Below, one piece after another: positions 16,811 to 24,737 of a DNA stretch of 41,633 bases. Origin of the DNA: Defluviicoccus sp. (GTDB lineage Bacteria; Pseudomonadota; Alphaproteobacteria; MPNO01). Where the stretch lies: positions 1 to 41,633 of the forward strand of contig JAPPGP010000056.1 of the NCBI GenBank assembly GCA_028821395.1, read 5' to 3'. How positions within the stretch are numbered: position 1 is the first letter of the stretch; each line of letters starts with the position of its first letter. The translations under genes and the position numbers were made by a program. Under the pieces are notes generated by a model. That model saw only the letters and a program-made list of their open reading frames with translations. It was not told the DNA's origin and made no database searches.

Positions 16811-17334
16811 CCCTCGCGCGCCGCATCGGAGCGGCGGTCTGCGCCGCGGCCGCGCTTGCGCTCGCCGCGGGTTCGGCCGCTGCGGCGCCCAAATACATCG
16901 GCGGAAACCAGCACTGGGGCGCTTACCAGTCGGGCGCCGGCTCGAAGCGGATCTGCTTCGTCCACGGCGCGCCCGAGAAGAGCCGTGGCAAGTACAAGCG
17001 GCGCGGCAAGACCTATCTCCAGGTGACCCACCGCCCGGGCGAGGCGGAGCGCCACGTCGCCAGCGTCACCGCGGGCTATATCTACAAGAAGGGCAGCCAA
17101 GTGGACCTCGTCGTCGACGGGCGCAAATTCAGCCTGTTCACCCACGGCGACACCGCCTGGGGCGAGGACGAGAAGACCGACCGGGCGATCGTCAGGGCCC
17201 TGAAGAAGGGCAAGAAGCTGACCGTCAGGGGCCGCTCGAGCCGCAACACGCTGACCACCGACAGCTATTCGCTGGCCGGCTTCACCAACGCCTATCGCGC
17301 GGCCAGCAAGGCCTGCAAGGTCAAGCCGCTGTGA
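16807..17334 (+). CDS. periplasmic invasion-associated locus B (IalB) family protein
   Basis: This 175-residue protein has a signal peptide (RRIGAAVCAAAALALAAGSA, cleavage after SAAAA). The mature domain has YLQVTHRPGEAE, VASVTAGYIYKKGSQVDLVV, FSLFTHGDTAWGEDEKTDRA and a C-terminal TDSYSLAGFTNAYRAASKAC. This is the layout of IalB-family proteins widespread in alphaproteobacteria. Their molecular role is poorly defined; some affect host-cell interaction or envelope stress. Lysine and arginine are abundant (pI basic). Translation is coupled to the SpoU gene through a 4-base overlap. Confidence 0.82.
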   Translation: MTLARRIGAAVCAAAALALAAGSAAAAPKYIGGNQHWGAYQSGAGSKRICFVHGAPEKSRGKYKRRGKTYLQVTHRPGEAERHVASVTAGYIYKKGSQVDLVVDGRKFSLFTHGDTAWGEDEKTDRAIVRALKKGKKLTVRGRSSRNTLTTDSYSLAGFTNAYRAASKACKVKPL

Positions 17335-17434
17335 CGGGCGCTTGCCGGCCGCGAAGGGCGTCTCCAAGATGGGCCGCATCGATCGCGCTGCGGCCGCATC
17401 GCGAACCACGCATTTTTCGAAGGAAGGAAACGTC

Positions 17435-17947
17435 ATGAGAGCGAAACGCGTCACCGTCCTCCTGGCCGGCCTCGCGCTTGCCGCCGCGGCCTCGCAGAAT
17501 GCGGGCGCGATGGGGCATGCGACCGCCAAGCTGCTGAACGCGAAGGGCGAGAGCGTCGGCGAGGTGGTGCTGAATCCGACCCCGCACGGCACGCTGCTGC
17601 ACGCCAAATTCGTGAACCTGCCGCCGGGCGCCCATGCCTTCCACGTCCATACCGTCGGCAAGTGCGAGCCGCCCTTCAAGTCGGCCGGCGGCCACTACAA
17701 CCCCGGGGGCAAGAAGCACGGCTTCCTGGCCGCCGACGGGCTGCATGCGGGCGACATGCCGAACATCCACGTCCCCGCCTCGGGCGCGCTCGAGATCGAG
17801 GTGCTGAACACGCTGCTCAAGCTCGATTCGAACCTGTTCGACGCCGACGGCTCGGCCATCGTGCTGCATGCGGGGCCGGACGACTACAAGACGGACCCGG
17901 CAGGCGCCGCCGGCGGGCGCATCGCCTGCGGCGTGATCGCGAAGTAG
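17435..17947 (+). CDS. sodC: periplasmic Cu/Zn superoxide dismutase
   Basis: This 170-residue protein has a signal peptide (VTVLLAGLALAAAASQ, cleavage near residues 20-25). Metal ligands are visible: H70 and H72 in HAFHVH, H87 in AGGHYNP, H95 and H104 plus D107 in the zinc loop, and H145 in VLHAGPDDY. C77 and C165 should form the family disulfide, and R162 in GGRIACGV is the active-site arginine. It dismutates superoxide in the periplasm. The start at the ATG 17435 is set by the ribosome site AAGGAAGGAAA. It lies between an IalB-like gene and a LOG gene. Confidence 0.94.
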   Translation: MRAKRVTVLLAGLALAAAASQNAGAMGHATAKLLNAKGESVGEVVLNPTPHGTLLHAKFVNLPPGAHAFHVHTVGKCEPPFKSAGGHYNPGGKKHGFLAADGLHAGDMPNIHVPASGALEIEVLNTLLKLDSNLFDADGSAIVLHAGPDDYKTDPAGAAGGRIACGVIAK

Positions 17948-18006
17948 CGCAGGACCAACCGCTTGCGGGCGTCCCGCCGACACACATCCACGTAACAGAG
18001 TCCCGG

Positions 18007-18591
18007 ATGCCCGCAATCGAATCGGTCACCGTGTTCTGCGGCTCCGCGCCGGGAGCCTCGCCGGCTTACGTCGACGCGGTGCGCGAGTTCGCCGGGCGGC
18101 TGGCCCGCGCCGGCATCCGCGCGGTCTATGGCGGCGGCGGTAGCGGGCTGATGGGGGCGTTCGCCGAATCGGCGCTCGCCGCCGGCGGCGAGGTCATCGG
18201 CGTCATTCCCGGCTTCCTGCACGAGCGCGAGGTCGCGCATCGCGGGGTGACCGATCTCCGCGTGGTCGACAGCATGCACGAGCGCAAGCAGCTCATGTTC
18301 GATCTTTCCGACGCCGCCTGCGCGCTGCCCGGCGGGCTCGGCACGCTGGACGAGGTGATCGAGCTGATCACCTGGCGCCAGCTCGGCCTGCACGGCCGCA
18401 CCACGGTGATTCTCAATACCGACGGGTACTGGGACGGGCTCAGGGCGCTCACCGAACGGATCGTCGGCGACGACTTCGCGAAGCCCGACGTGCACGCCTT
18501 CTTCGACTACGTGGCGACGCCGGAACAGGCGGTCGCGGCGCTGTCCCGCGCCCGCCCGCCTTCCCGCCGCGAGGACGGCTCCCGGCTGTAG
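18007..18591 (+). CDS. LOG family protein (cytokinin riboside 5'-monophosphate phosphoribohydrolase)
   Basis: This 194-residue Rossmann-like protein has the family motifs VYGGGGSGLMGAFAESAL (nucleotide-binding loop), SMHERKQLMFDLSDA and PGGLGTLDEVIELITWRQLG, the last two being the diagnostic substrate and catalytic motifs of LOG. The enzyme splits N-glycosidic bonds of nucleoside monophosphates, releasing cytokinin-like bases or simply recycling AMP-type compounds. A role as plant-hormone maker is not implied. The start ATG at 18007 gives the family N-terminus (VTVFCGSAPGASP). Confidence 0.92.
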   Translation: MPAIESVTVFCGSAPGASPAYVDAVREFAGRLARAGIRAVYGGGGSGLMGAFAESALAAGGEVIGVIPGFLHEREVAHRGVTDLRVVDSMHERKQLMFDLSDAACALPGGLGTLDEVIELITWRQLGLHGRTTVILNTDGYWDGLRALTERIVGDDFAKPDVHAFFDYVATPEQAVAALSRARPPSRREDGSRL

Positions 18592-18780
18592 GGCCGCCTC
18601 TGCCGCCGGCGACCGCGGTCGAGGTTGCCTCCCCACGCGCGCCTCGATCCGGCCGCAAGTCGCCGTCATGCGTCCAGTGTTGTCCCGAAGATTGGATGGG
18701 CGTACTCTTTCGATCGTGAAACTCTAATCGAACAGAAGTAGTTCCGCGGTGTTGAGCCCATCCACAAGTGGAGGACGAAA
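18592..18780 (+). promoter_or_regulatory. leader of the amino-acid-type ABC operon, with a dyad
   Basis: This 189-bp gap precedes the twelve-gene run. It becomes visibly less GC-rich after 18670, as expected for a promoter. TTCGAT (18709-18714) and ATCGAA (18727-18732) form a 6-bp inverted repeat with a 12-base spacer, an operator-like size. GGAGG sits 6 bases ahead of the ATG at 18781. I could not pick a convincing -35/-10 pair. Confidence 0.4.
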
Positions 18781-19647
18781 ATGGCGATTAGATCATCTTC
18801 CTGGCTTTCCAAACATCGAATGGCGGTGGCGGTGTCGGCGATTGCCGGGGGCATGCTGCTGCTCGGCGCCGTGGCCCAGGCCGGGGACACGCTCAAGAAG
18901 ATCCGCGACACCGGCAAGGTCACCGTAGGGACCGAAGCCGCGTTTCCCCCGTTCGAGTTCGTCAAGGACGGCAAGATCGTCGGCTACGGCAAGGACATCC
19001 TCGACTACGTCATCGCCGACCTGAAGGTGGAGATGACCCAGCTCGACGTGCCCTTCCAGGGCATCATGCCAGGGCTCCTCGCCGGCAAGTTCGACTTCGT
19101 CGCGACCACCATGCAGATCAGGGCCGACCGGGCCAAGAAGGTCGCGTTCACCATGCCCATCGCGGAAGGCGGCTCGACGCTGCTCAGGCGCAAGGGCGAC
19201 ACCAGGATCAACGGCGCGAACGACCTTGCGGGCAAGGTGGTCGCCTCGCAGCTCGGCACCTCCAGCGAGCGGGTGCTGCGAGCGCTCGATGCCGAGCTCA
19301 AGGCGAAGGGGCAGGGGTTCAAGGAGCTGAAGCTGTTCACCTCCATGCCCGAGGGCTATCTGGCACTCGCCAATGGCCAGATCGATGCGGTGGCGTCGCT
19401 GCTGCCGTCGCTGTCGGTGCTGCTCAAGGAGCGTCCGGGCGTCTACGAGATCGTCGGGCCGCTGCGCGAGGAGAAGACCTGGCTCGCCTGGATGGCGCGC
19501 GCCGACGACACCGAGCTCCGCGACTATCTCAGCCTCAAGATCAAGGAGCTCCGCGACAGCGGCAAGCTCTACGAGTTCCAGGACAAGTGGTTCGGATTTC
19601 GCATGGAGGTTCCGGACTCGGGCTTCATTCCCGCCGGGGGCATCTAG
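18781..19647 (+). CDS. polar-amino-acid-type ABC transporter substrate-binding protein
   Basis: This is a 288-residue family 3 binding protein (PBPb). The signal peptide is residues 1-35 (MAVAVSAIAGGMLLLGAVAQ, cleavage after AQAG). The mature part starts TLKKIRDTGKVTVGTEAAFP followed by PFEFVKDGKIVGYGKDILDY, then the characteristic DVPFQGIMPGLLAGKFDFVA and the hinge region MQIRADRAKKVAFTMPIAEG. Ligands in this family are polar amino acids, opines or similar charged small molecules. It is the first gene of an operon with two permeases and an ATPase, then DUF1989 genes, so the ligand is probably the nitrogenous substrate of that pathway. Confidence 0.92.
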   Translation: MAIRSSSWLSKHRMAVAVSAIAGGMLLLGAVAQAGDTLKKIRDTGKVTVGTEAAFPPFEFVKDGKIVGYGKDILDYVIADLKVEMTQLDVPFQGIMPGLLAGKFDFVATTMQIRADRAKKVAFTMPIAEGGSTLLRRKGDTRINGANDLAGKVVASQLGTSSERVLRALDAELKAKGQGFKELKLFTSMPEGYLALANGQIDAVASLLPSLSVLLKERPGVYEIVGPLREEKTWLAWMARADDTELRDYLSLKIKELRDSGKLYEFQDKWFGFRMEVPDSGFIPAGGI

Positions 19648-19713
19648 GTTCCAGGGTCCCTGACCCGCGTCGCGTGGCTCGCGCGGGTGCCCGAACCGCG
19701 GATTCCAGGGGCC

Positions 19714-19735
19714 GGGGCTCGGGTTCGAGAGCCCC
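19714..19735 (+). repeat. stem-loop between binding-protein and permease genes
   Basis: GGGGCTC (19714-19720) pairs with GAGCCCC (19729-19735) around an 8-base loop, within the 146-bp gap 19648-19793. Hairpins here often protect the binding-protein message so that it is made in excess over the permeases. No T-run follows, so read-through is expected. Confidence 0.45.
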
Positions 19736-19793
19736 TCCGTTCCCGTAGCCGCGGGGCGCGAGGGGTGCGCATCTCGCAGCCAGGCCTCGGGAC

Positions 19794-20453
19794 ATGACGT
19801 TCGAGTTTTCCTACACCTGGGCCGCCATGCCGCGCCTCCTCGAGGGCGCGCTTCTGACGCTCCAGCTGTCGGCGGCGGCGCTGTTCTTCAGCGTCCTGCT
19901 CGCGACCGTCCTCACGATCGTCCGATCCACCGGGTTCAAGCCCGCCCTGATCGCGATCAACGTCTATATCAGCTATATCCGCGGCACGCCGCTGCTCATC
20001 CAGATCCTGCTGGTGTTCTACGTGCTGCCGGTGATCGGGCTCAATCTGCAGCCGATGGCCGCCGGCATCGCCGCGCTGGCGCTCAGCAGCGCCGCCTTCA
20101 CGATCGAGATCATGCGGGGCGGGCTCGCCGCGATCCCCAAGGGTCAGATCGAAGCGGCCCGCTCGCTCGGTCTTCGCGCGCCCGTGATCTGGGGCAAGAT
20201 CATCCTGCCGCAACTGTTCAACCTGATCATTCCTCCGCTGGTCAACGAGTTCACCCTGGTGATCAAGGGGACGCCGCTGGTGTCGGTGATCACGGTGGTC
20301 GAGCTGATGCGGATGGCGCAGCAGATGTACAACACGAATTTCCGGGCGGCCGAGGTGTTGCTCGGCGTCGCGTTCATCTTCTTCGTGATGAACTTCGCGC
20401 TGAGCCGGTTCGGCGACCATCTGGAGCGGCGCAACGCCGCCAAGCTCGCGTGA
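19794..20453 (+). CDS. amino acid ABC transporter permease (HisM/GlnP type), first
   Basis: This 219-residue inner-membrane protein has about five membrane segments. It has the family stretch YIRGTPLLIQILLVFYVLP (residues 61-79) and the ATPase-contact EAA loop IEAARSLGLRAPVIWGKIIL (from residue 119). It pairs with the next gene to form the heterodimeric pore. The stop is 6 bp before the next start. Confidence 0.92.
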   Translation: MTFEFSYTWAAMPRLLEGALLTLQLSAAALFFSVLLATVLTIVRSTGFKPALIAINVYISYIRGTPLLIQILLVFYVLPVIGLNLQPMAAGIAALALSSAAFTIEIMRGGLAAIPKGQIEAARSLGLRAPVIWGKIILPQLFNLIIPPLVNEFTLVIKGTPLVSVITVVELMRMAQQMYNTNFRAAEVLLGVAFIFFVMNFALSRFGDHLERRNAAKLA

Positions 20454-20459
20454 GCCGCG

Positions 20460-21185
20460 ATGACGTTCGACATTGCCATCATAGAGCGCTACTGGCCGAT
20501 GATCCTCGACGGCTTCGGCGTCACCCTCGCGGTGTTCGGGTTGTCTCTGGTCCTGTCGCTGGCGCTCGGCGTCGTGGTGGCGTTCGCGCGGATGTCGAAA
20601 TTCCGACTGATCTCCTGGACAGCGATCGCCCTGATCGAGGTGGTGCGGAACATCCCCTTCATGGTGCTGTTGTTCGTGCTGTTCTTCATCCTGCCGTTCT
20701 TCGGCCCGCGCATGTCGGCATTCTTCGTCGGGGTGATTGCGCTCACCGTGTTCGGCGGCGCGTATTTTGCCGAAATCATCCGGGCCGCGATCCAGTCGCT
20801 GCCCAGGGGCCAGCTCGAATCCGCGCGCGCGGTCGGCATGTCCTATGGCGAGGCCATGCGCCACGTGGTGTTTCCGCAAATGCTCGGCTATTTCATCCCG
20901 CCGGCGACCAATCAGAGCATCATGCTGGTGAAGGAGTCCTCGGTGTTGTCGACGATCACCGTGGTCGAGATGACCATGGCGGCGCAGGTGGTGACCGGGT
21001 TGACGCTCGCCCCGATCGAGGTGTTCCTCATGATCTCGATCATGTACTGGCTGCTCAACGCGTCGATCTCGCGGGCCGCGGCGCGCCTTGAGGCCGCGCT
21101 CCAGCCGGCCGCGCGGCGGCGCAGGAGCGCGGCCAGGCAGGCCCGCGCGGCGAACGCGGCCAGCGCCTCCCGCGACCGGCGCTGA
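20460..21185 (+). CDS. amino acid ABC transporter permease (HisM/GlnP type), second
   Basis: This is a 241-residue permease with the matching motif VVRNIPFMVLLFVLFFILPF and EAA loop LESARAVGMSYGEAMRHVVF, then PQMLGYFIPPATNQSIML. The C-terminal 25 residues are unusually rich in Ala and Arg (ARRRRSAARQARAANAASAS) beyond the normal end of the fold, a cytoplasmic tail of unknown use. It is 3 bp from the ATPase gene. Confidence 0.92.
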   Translation: MTFDIAIIERYWPMILDGFGVTLAVFGLSLVLSLALGVVVAFARMSKFRLISWTAIALIEVVRNIPFMVLLFVLFFILPFFGPRMSAFFVGVIALTVFGGAYFAEIIRAAIQSLPRGQLESARAVGMSYGEAMRHVVFPQMLGYFIPPATNQSIMLVKESSVLSTITVVEMTMAAQVVTGLTLAPIEVFLMISIMYWLLNASISRAAARLEAALQPAARRRRSAARQARAANAASASRDRR

Positions 21186-21188
21186 ACG

Positions 21189-21998
21189 ATGCCGAACCCG
21201 CCGCTTCTTCGCGTGGTGAGCGTGGCCAAGTCCTTCGGTCCGGTGGCGGCGCTCAGAGGCGTCGACCTCGAAGTCGATGCGGGCGAGGTGGTGTGCGTCA
21301 TCGGCCCGAGCGGCTGCGGCAAGACCACGCTGCTGCGCTGCATCAATTTTCTGGAGGAGCCCGATGCGGGCTTCGTCTATCTCGGCGGCGATGCCGTGGG
21401 GATGCTGCCCGCGGCCGACGGCCGCCGCCGCGACACCGAGGCCAACATCAACCGGATGCGGGGCCGGATCGGCATGGTGTTCCAGCAATACAATGTCTGG
21501 CCGCATCTGACCGTGCTGGAAAACGTCACCAAGGCGCTGGTGGTGGTGCGGCGGCAGACCGCCGGCGAGGCCGAGGAGCGCGCGCTCGGCTTCCTGGGCC
21601 GGGTGGGTCTCTCCGACCGGATCGACGCCTACCCGTCCGAGCTTTCCGGCGGACAGCTTCAGCGCGTCGCGATCGCGCGGATGCTGGTGCTGGAGCCGGA
21701 AGTGATGCTGTTCGACGAGGCGACATCCTCGCTCGACCCCGAGCTCGTGGCCGAAGTTCTCGCGGTGATGCGCAGCCTCGCCGAAGCCGGCGCGACGATG
21801 GTCGTGGTCACCCATGAGCTCGACTTCGCCGTCCAGGTCTCCGACCGGATCGTGTTCATGGACCAGGGCACGATCGTCGAGCAGGGACCGCCGGGGCAAA
21901 TCCTGCACGCACCGAAATCGGAGCGCCTGCACCGCTTCCTTGACCAGATTCTCTACGACCGGGGAAAATTGACGGCGCGGAGACCGCAAAGGGGTTAA
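21189..21998 (+). CDS. amino acid ABC transporter ATP-binding protein (GlnQ/HisP type)
   Basis: This 269-residue ATPase shows Walker [13 protein letters not shown]-loop [20 protein letters not shown], signature [15 protein letters not shown], Walker [16 protein letters not shown] and the switch His in [10 protein letters not shown]. The [13 protein letters not shown] form is typical of polar amino acid importers. It energises the two preceding permeases. Its stop is 2 bp from the first DUF1989 gene, tying the transporter to those proteins. Confidence 0.94.
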   Translation: MPNPPLLRVVSVAKSFGPVAALRGVDLEVDAGEVVCVIGPSGCGKTTLLRCINFLEEPDAGFVYLGGDAVGMLPAADGRRRDTEANINRMRGRIGMVFQQYNVWPHLTVLENVTKALVVVRRQTAGEAEERALGFLGRVGLSDRIDAYPSELSGGQLQRVAIARMLVLEPEVMLFDEATSSLDPELVAEVLAVMRSLAEAGATMVVVTHELDFAVQVSDRIVFMDQGTIVEQGPPGQILHAPKSERLHRFLDQILYDRGKLTARRPQRG

Positions 21999-22000
21999 CC

Positions 22001-22591
22001 ATGTCCACAGACGTGCTCATAAAGGGGGGGTATGGCGGCCGGGTTCGGGTCGAGAGCGGACAGCTGCTCGAGATCGTCAATGTCGAGGGCCAGCAGATCT
22101 GCGATTTCTTCGCTTTCAACGTCGCCGACCTCAGCGAGACCCTGTCTCCACCGCATACCCGCTCGGCGCTCAGGCGCATCGTGCTGGAGGTCGGGGACAC
22201 GCTGATAACGCGCTACCGGAACCCCATGTTCGATCTTGTCGAAGACACCTGCGGCCGCCACGACATCACCTTCCCGCCCTGCGATCCGGTGGTCTACGAG
22301 CAGCGCTTCGGCATGAAGAACCACCGGAGTTGTCGGACCAACCTGGCCGAGGCGATGGCCGATTACGACATCCCCTACGGCTACCTGCCGGACCCGTTCA
22401 ATTTCTTCCAGAACACCCCGATCCTCGGCGACGGCCGCATCGAGCATCGCACCTCGCTGGCAAGACCGGGCGACAAGGTCGTGCTGCGTGCGCGGATGAC
22501 GCTGATCGCCGCCGGCTCGGCATGTCCGATGGAGGGCGGCGTCAACGGCGACAGGCTGACCGATATCGCATTCGTCGTGCGGGACAACTGA
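22001..22591 (+). CDS. DUF1989 family protein (urea carboxylase-associated / CgdB-like), copy 1
   Basis: This 196-residue protein has the DUF1989 signature: QQICDFFAFNVADLSE (31-46), GRHDITFPPCDP (85-96), NHRSCRTNLAEAM (107-119), YLPDPFNFFQNTPI (128-141) and GSACPME (172-178). H87, C94 and C111 are candidate metal ligands. Two proteins of this family, once called urea carboxylase-associated proteins 1 and 2, form carboxyguanidine deiminase (CgdAB) in guanidine catabolism. No guanidine/urea carboxylase or allophanate hydrolase is in the window, so the substrate here is probably different. Over its first 150 residues it is about 64 % identical to the next gene by hand count. Confidence 0.85.
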   Translation: MSTDVLIKGGYGGRVRVESGQLLEIVNVEGQQICDFFAFNVADLSETLSPPHTRSALRRIVLEVGDTLITRYRNPMFDLVEDTCGRHDITFPPCDPVVYEQRFGMKNHRSCRTNLAEAMADYDIPYGYLPDPFNFFQNTPILGDGRIEHRTSLARPGDKVVLRARMTLIAAGSACPMEGGVNGDRLTDIAFVVRDN

Positions 22592-22605
22592 ACGGGAGAG
22601 GCATC

Positions 22606-23202
22606 ATGCCGGACGAAGTCCTGATCAAGGCCGCCCATGGCGGGCGGATCGCGGTCAAGCAGGGACAGGTGCTGGAGGTCGTCAACGTCGAAGGCGAGCA
22701 GATCTGCGACTTCTTCGCCTTCAACGCGGCCGACGTGACCGAGTATCTCTCCACCTCGCATTGCCGCGCCCGGCTGCGCCGTGTCGTGCTGAATGTCGGC
22801 GACGTCCTGGTTACCCGGCTCTACAACTCGATGTTCGAAATCGTCGAGGACGACGTCGGCAGTCACGACATGTGTTATCCGCCCTGCGATCCGGTACGGT
22901 ACCTTCAGGGCTTCGGTATCGAGGATCACCGGAGCTGCCGCACCAATCTCGCCGAGACGATAGCCGATTTCGGCATTCCCTATGCCTACCTGCCGGACCC
23001 GGTGAATTTCTTTCAGAACACGCCGATCCTGCCCGACGGGCGTTTCGACTATGGCGAGCCCTCGCACGCCAAGGCCGGCGACAGGATCGTCCTGCGCGCC
23101 CTGATGGACGTGATCGCCGTCGGCTCGGCATGCCCGATGGACCTCGTGCCGATGAACGGAGACAGGCTGACGGATATTCGCTTCGTCGTCCGCGACGGTT
23201 GA
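22606..23202 (+). CDS. DUF1989 family protein (CgdB-like), copy 2
   Basis: This is a 198-residue close paralog of the preceding gene with the same motifs at the same positions: EQICDFFAFNAADVTE, GSHDMCYPPCDP, DHRSCRTNLAETI, YLPDPVNFFQNTPI and GSACPMD; H87, C94 and C111 are all kept. Differences cluster around residues 41-57 and 145-156, which may set substrate choice or the partner interface. The ATG at 22606 follows GGGAGAGG. Three DUF1989 genes in a row with a transporter suggest a multi-subunit deiminase or a set of enzymes for related compounds. Confidence 0.85.
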   Translation: MPDEVLIKAAHGGRIAVKQGQVLEVVNVEGEQICDFFAFNAADVTEYLSTSHCRARLRRVVLNVGDVLVTRLYNSMFEIVEDDVGSHDMCYPPCDPVRYLQGFGIEDHRSCRTNLAETIADFGIPYAYLPDPVNFFQNTPILPDGRFDYGEPSHAKAGDRIVLRALMDVIAVGSACPMDLVPMNGDRLTDIRFVVRDG

Positions 23203-23228
23203 GCGACAGGCGATTTGGGAGGATCGAC

Positions 23229-23963
23229 ATGCCCGAAAGGAATGGCTCTCCGGACGGCGCGCCCGCGCGGGCGGTCGAAGCCGGCGGCATCGATGAAGAG
23301 AACCGGTCGTTCTACGCGCGCCTCGCCGCGGACACGGGCTCGCGAAAGCCGGTGCGGACAATCGCGATCCCGGCCCGGCGGGGTAAGGGATTCGTCGTCG
23401 AACAGGGCCAGATCATGCGGCTCGGCTGCCATGAGGGCCCGCAGGTCGCCGACCTCGACCTGTTCAATCTCGACAACAGCAAGGAGCAATTCTCGTCGAG
23501 CAAGACGCGCATTATCCACGGCTGCCATCTCACCACCGGGCACCGGCTGTGGAGCCATCCGATCTACGAGCGTCCGATGATGACGATCATCGCCGATTCG
23601 CTGCCCCACGCGAGAAGCCCCGACGGTACGGTCTCGCACGACCTGCTCTACGGCATGTGCGACGAGCGGACGCATTTTCGACGCACCGGAATAGCCGGGC
23701 TGCCGAACTGTCGCGACAACTTGACGGAAGCCGTCGCGGAGTTCTCGCTCTCGGCCGCGGACGTGCACGACCCGTTCAACGTCTTCATGCGGACCGGGAT
23801 CGACGAGGGCGACGGGCTGTTCTATGTCGCTCCCGAGGCGAAGCAGGGCGACTACATGGAGTTCTACGCCGAGATGAACCTCATCTGCGCGATCTCCGCG
23901 TGTCCGGGGCTTTCCAGCGGTCCCGATCCGGGTGGGCTGAAGATCGAGATTTTCTCACCGTAG
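23229..23963 (+). CDS. DUF1989 family protein (CgdA-like, longer form), copy 3
   Basis: This 244-residue member is more divergent and longer at the N-terminus, like urea carboxylase-associated protein 1. Core motifs remain: QVADLDLFNLDN (72-83), VSHDLLYGMCDE (135-146), NCRDNLTEAVAEF (160-172), HDPFNVFMRTG (180-190) and ISACPGLSSG. H137, C144 and C161 match the candidate metal ligands of the two shorter copies. CgdA and CgdB differ in the same way, so this product may be the large partner of one or both preceding proteins. It closes the first part of the operon; 147 bp follow before the aldolase gene. Confidence 0.83.
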   Translation: MPERNGSPDGAPARAVEAGGIDEENRSFYARLAADTGSRKPVRTIAIPARRGKGFVVEQGQIMRLGCHEGPQVADLDLFNLDNSKEQFSSSKTRIIHGCHLTTGHRLWSHPIYERPMMTIIADSLPHARSPDGTVSHDLLYGMCDERTHFRRTGIAGLPNCRDNLTEAVAEFSLSAADVHDPFNVFMRTGIDEGDGLFYVAPEAKQGDYMEFYAEMNLICAISACPGLSSGPDPGGLKIEIFSP

Positions 23964-24019
23964 CCGCGCACCGGCCCTCACAAGACCCGACATGCCGGCG
24001 CCAGCCCGCGACCCGTCGA

Positions 24020-24049
24020 TTGACTCGTCCGAACGGCGGCCTCTACGCT
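24020..24049 (+). promoter_or_regulatory. possible internal promoter ahead of the RraA gene
   Basis: TTGACT (24020-24025) and TACGCT (24044-24049) are 18 bases apart in the 147-bp gap 23964-24110. The -35 is good, the -10 weak. It could give the aldolase-hydratase-hydantoinase block its own transcription start, separate from the transporter. Confidence 0.3.
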
Positions 24050-24110
24050 GAATCCGGCATTCCAGAAGCGGCGCGGAGCGTCGCTCGGGTCCCCGGAACG
24101 CAGGCGATCG

Positions 24111-24731
24111 ATGACACCGCGGCAAATCGTCGAGACACTCGGGCGCTACCCCACCGCGACGATCTACGAGGCGGCGGGCAAGCGCGGGGACATGTCGCCG
24201 GATATCCGCCCCATCGTCCCCGGCGCGAGGCTGTCGGGTATCGCCTACACGGTGAAGACGTTCCCGAGCGACACCACCGGCGTGGTGCGCGCGCTGGACG
24301 ATGCTCCACCCGGCTCGGTGCTGGTGATAGACGCCGGCGGAACCGACCGCGGCGCGGTCTGGGGCGGCACGTCGTCTCTGGTCTGCGGCCTGCGCGGCCT
24401 GGCGGGTTGCGTGACCAATGGCTGCGTGCGGGACGTGGACGATCTGGTCGCCGCCGGCATCGCCGTCTATGCGGCCGGCGTGGCGGCCCGCGGAACGCTC
24501 AAGAACCACGAAGGCTGGCGCGGCATTCCGGTGTCGGTCGGCGGGGTTGCCGTCGCGCCGGGCGACTATGTCGTGGGCGACGGCGACGGTGTCGTGGCGG
24601 TGCCCTCGGCCGAGGGGGCGGCGGTGTGCGATCGCGCGCAGGCTCAGCGGCGGCTGGAGCGCGAACGCGACTCGCGGGTGCGCAAAGGCGAGCCCCTGGC
24701 GAGCGTTCTCGGCCTCGCCGCGCCGGAGTAG
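24111..24731 (+). CDS. RraA-family aldolase (4-hydroxy-4-methyl-2-oxoglutarate aldolase type)
   Basis: This 206-residue RraA-like protein has YPTATIYEAAGKRGDM near the N-terminus, GGTDRGAVWGGTSSL (residues 76-90) and NGCVRDVDDLVAAGIAVYA (103-121), containing the Arg and Asp that bind dicarboxylate substrate and divalent metal in the pyruvate aldolases of this family. Members cleave 4-hydroxy-2-oxo diacids to pyruvate plus a keto acid; the RNase-E inhibitor RraA lacks this function and is mainly gammaproteobacterial. Its position 6 bp ahead of a LeuCD-like hydro-lyase suggests that it cleaves the hydrated product of that enzyme or the reverse order. A GTC/oxaloacetate decarboxylase side activity is possible. 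Confidence 0.85.
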   Translation: MTPRQIVETLGRYPTATIYEAAGKRGDMSPDIRPIVPGARLSGIAYTVKTFPSDTTGVVRALDDAPPGSVLVIDAGGTDRGAVWGGTSSLVCGLRGLAGCVTNGCVRDVDDLVAAGIAVYAAGVAARGTLKNHEGWRGIPVSVGGVAVAPGDYVVGDGDGVVAVPSAEGAAVCDRAQAQRRLERERDSRVRKGEPLASVLGLAAPE

Positions 24732-24737
24732 CGGCGG

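Noticed and set aside
19644..21989. Open frame of 781 codons antisense to the permease and ATPase genes
   Set aside because: It covers real transporter genes, is filled with His, Arg, Asp and Gly in a pattern typical of GC-rich antisense reading, and has no recognisable domain.
22001..23963. Guanidine catabolism operon
   Set aside because: DUF1989 proteins match, but carboxylase, allophanate hydrolase and a guanidine riboswitch are all missing from the window.
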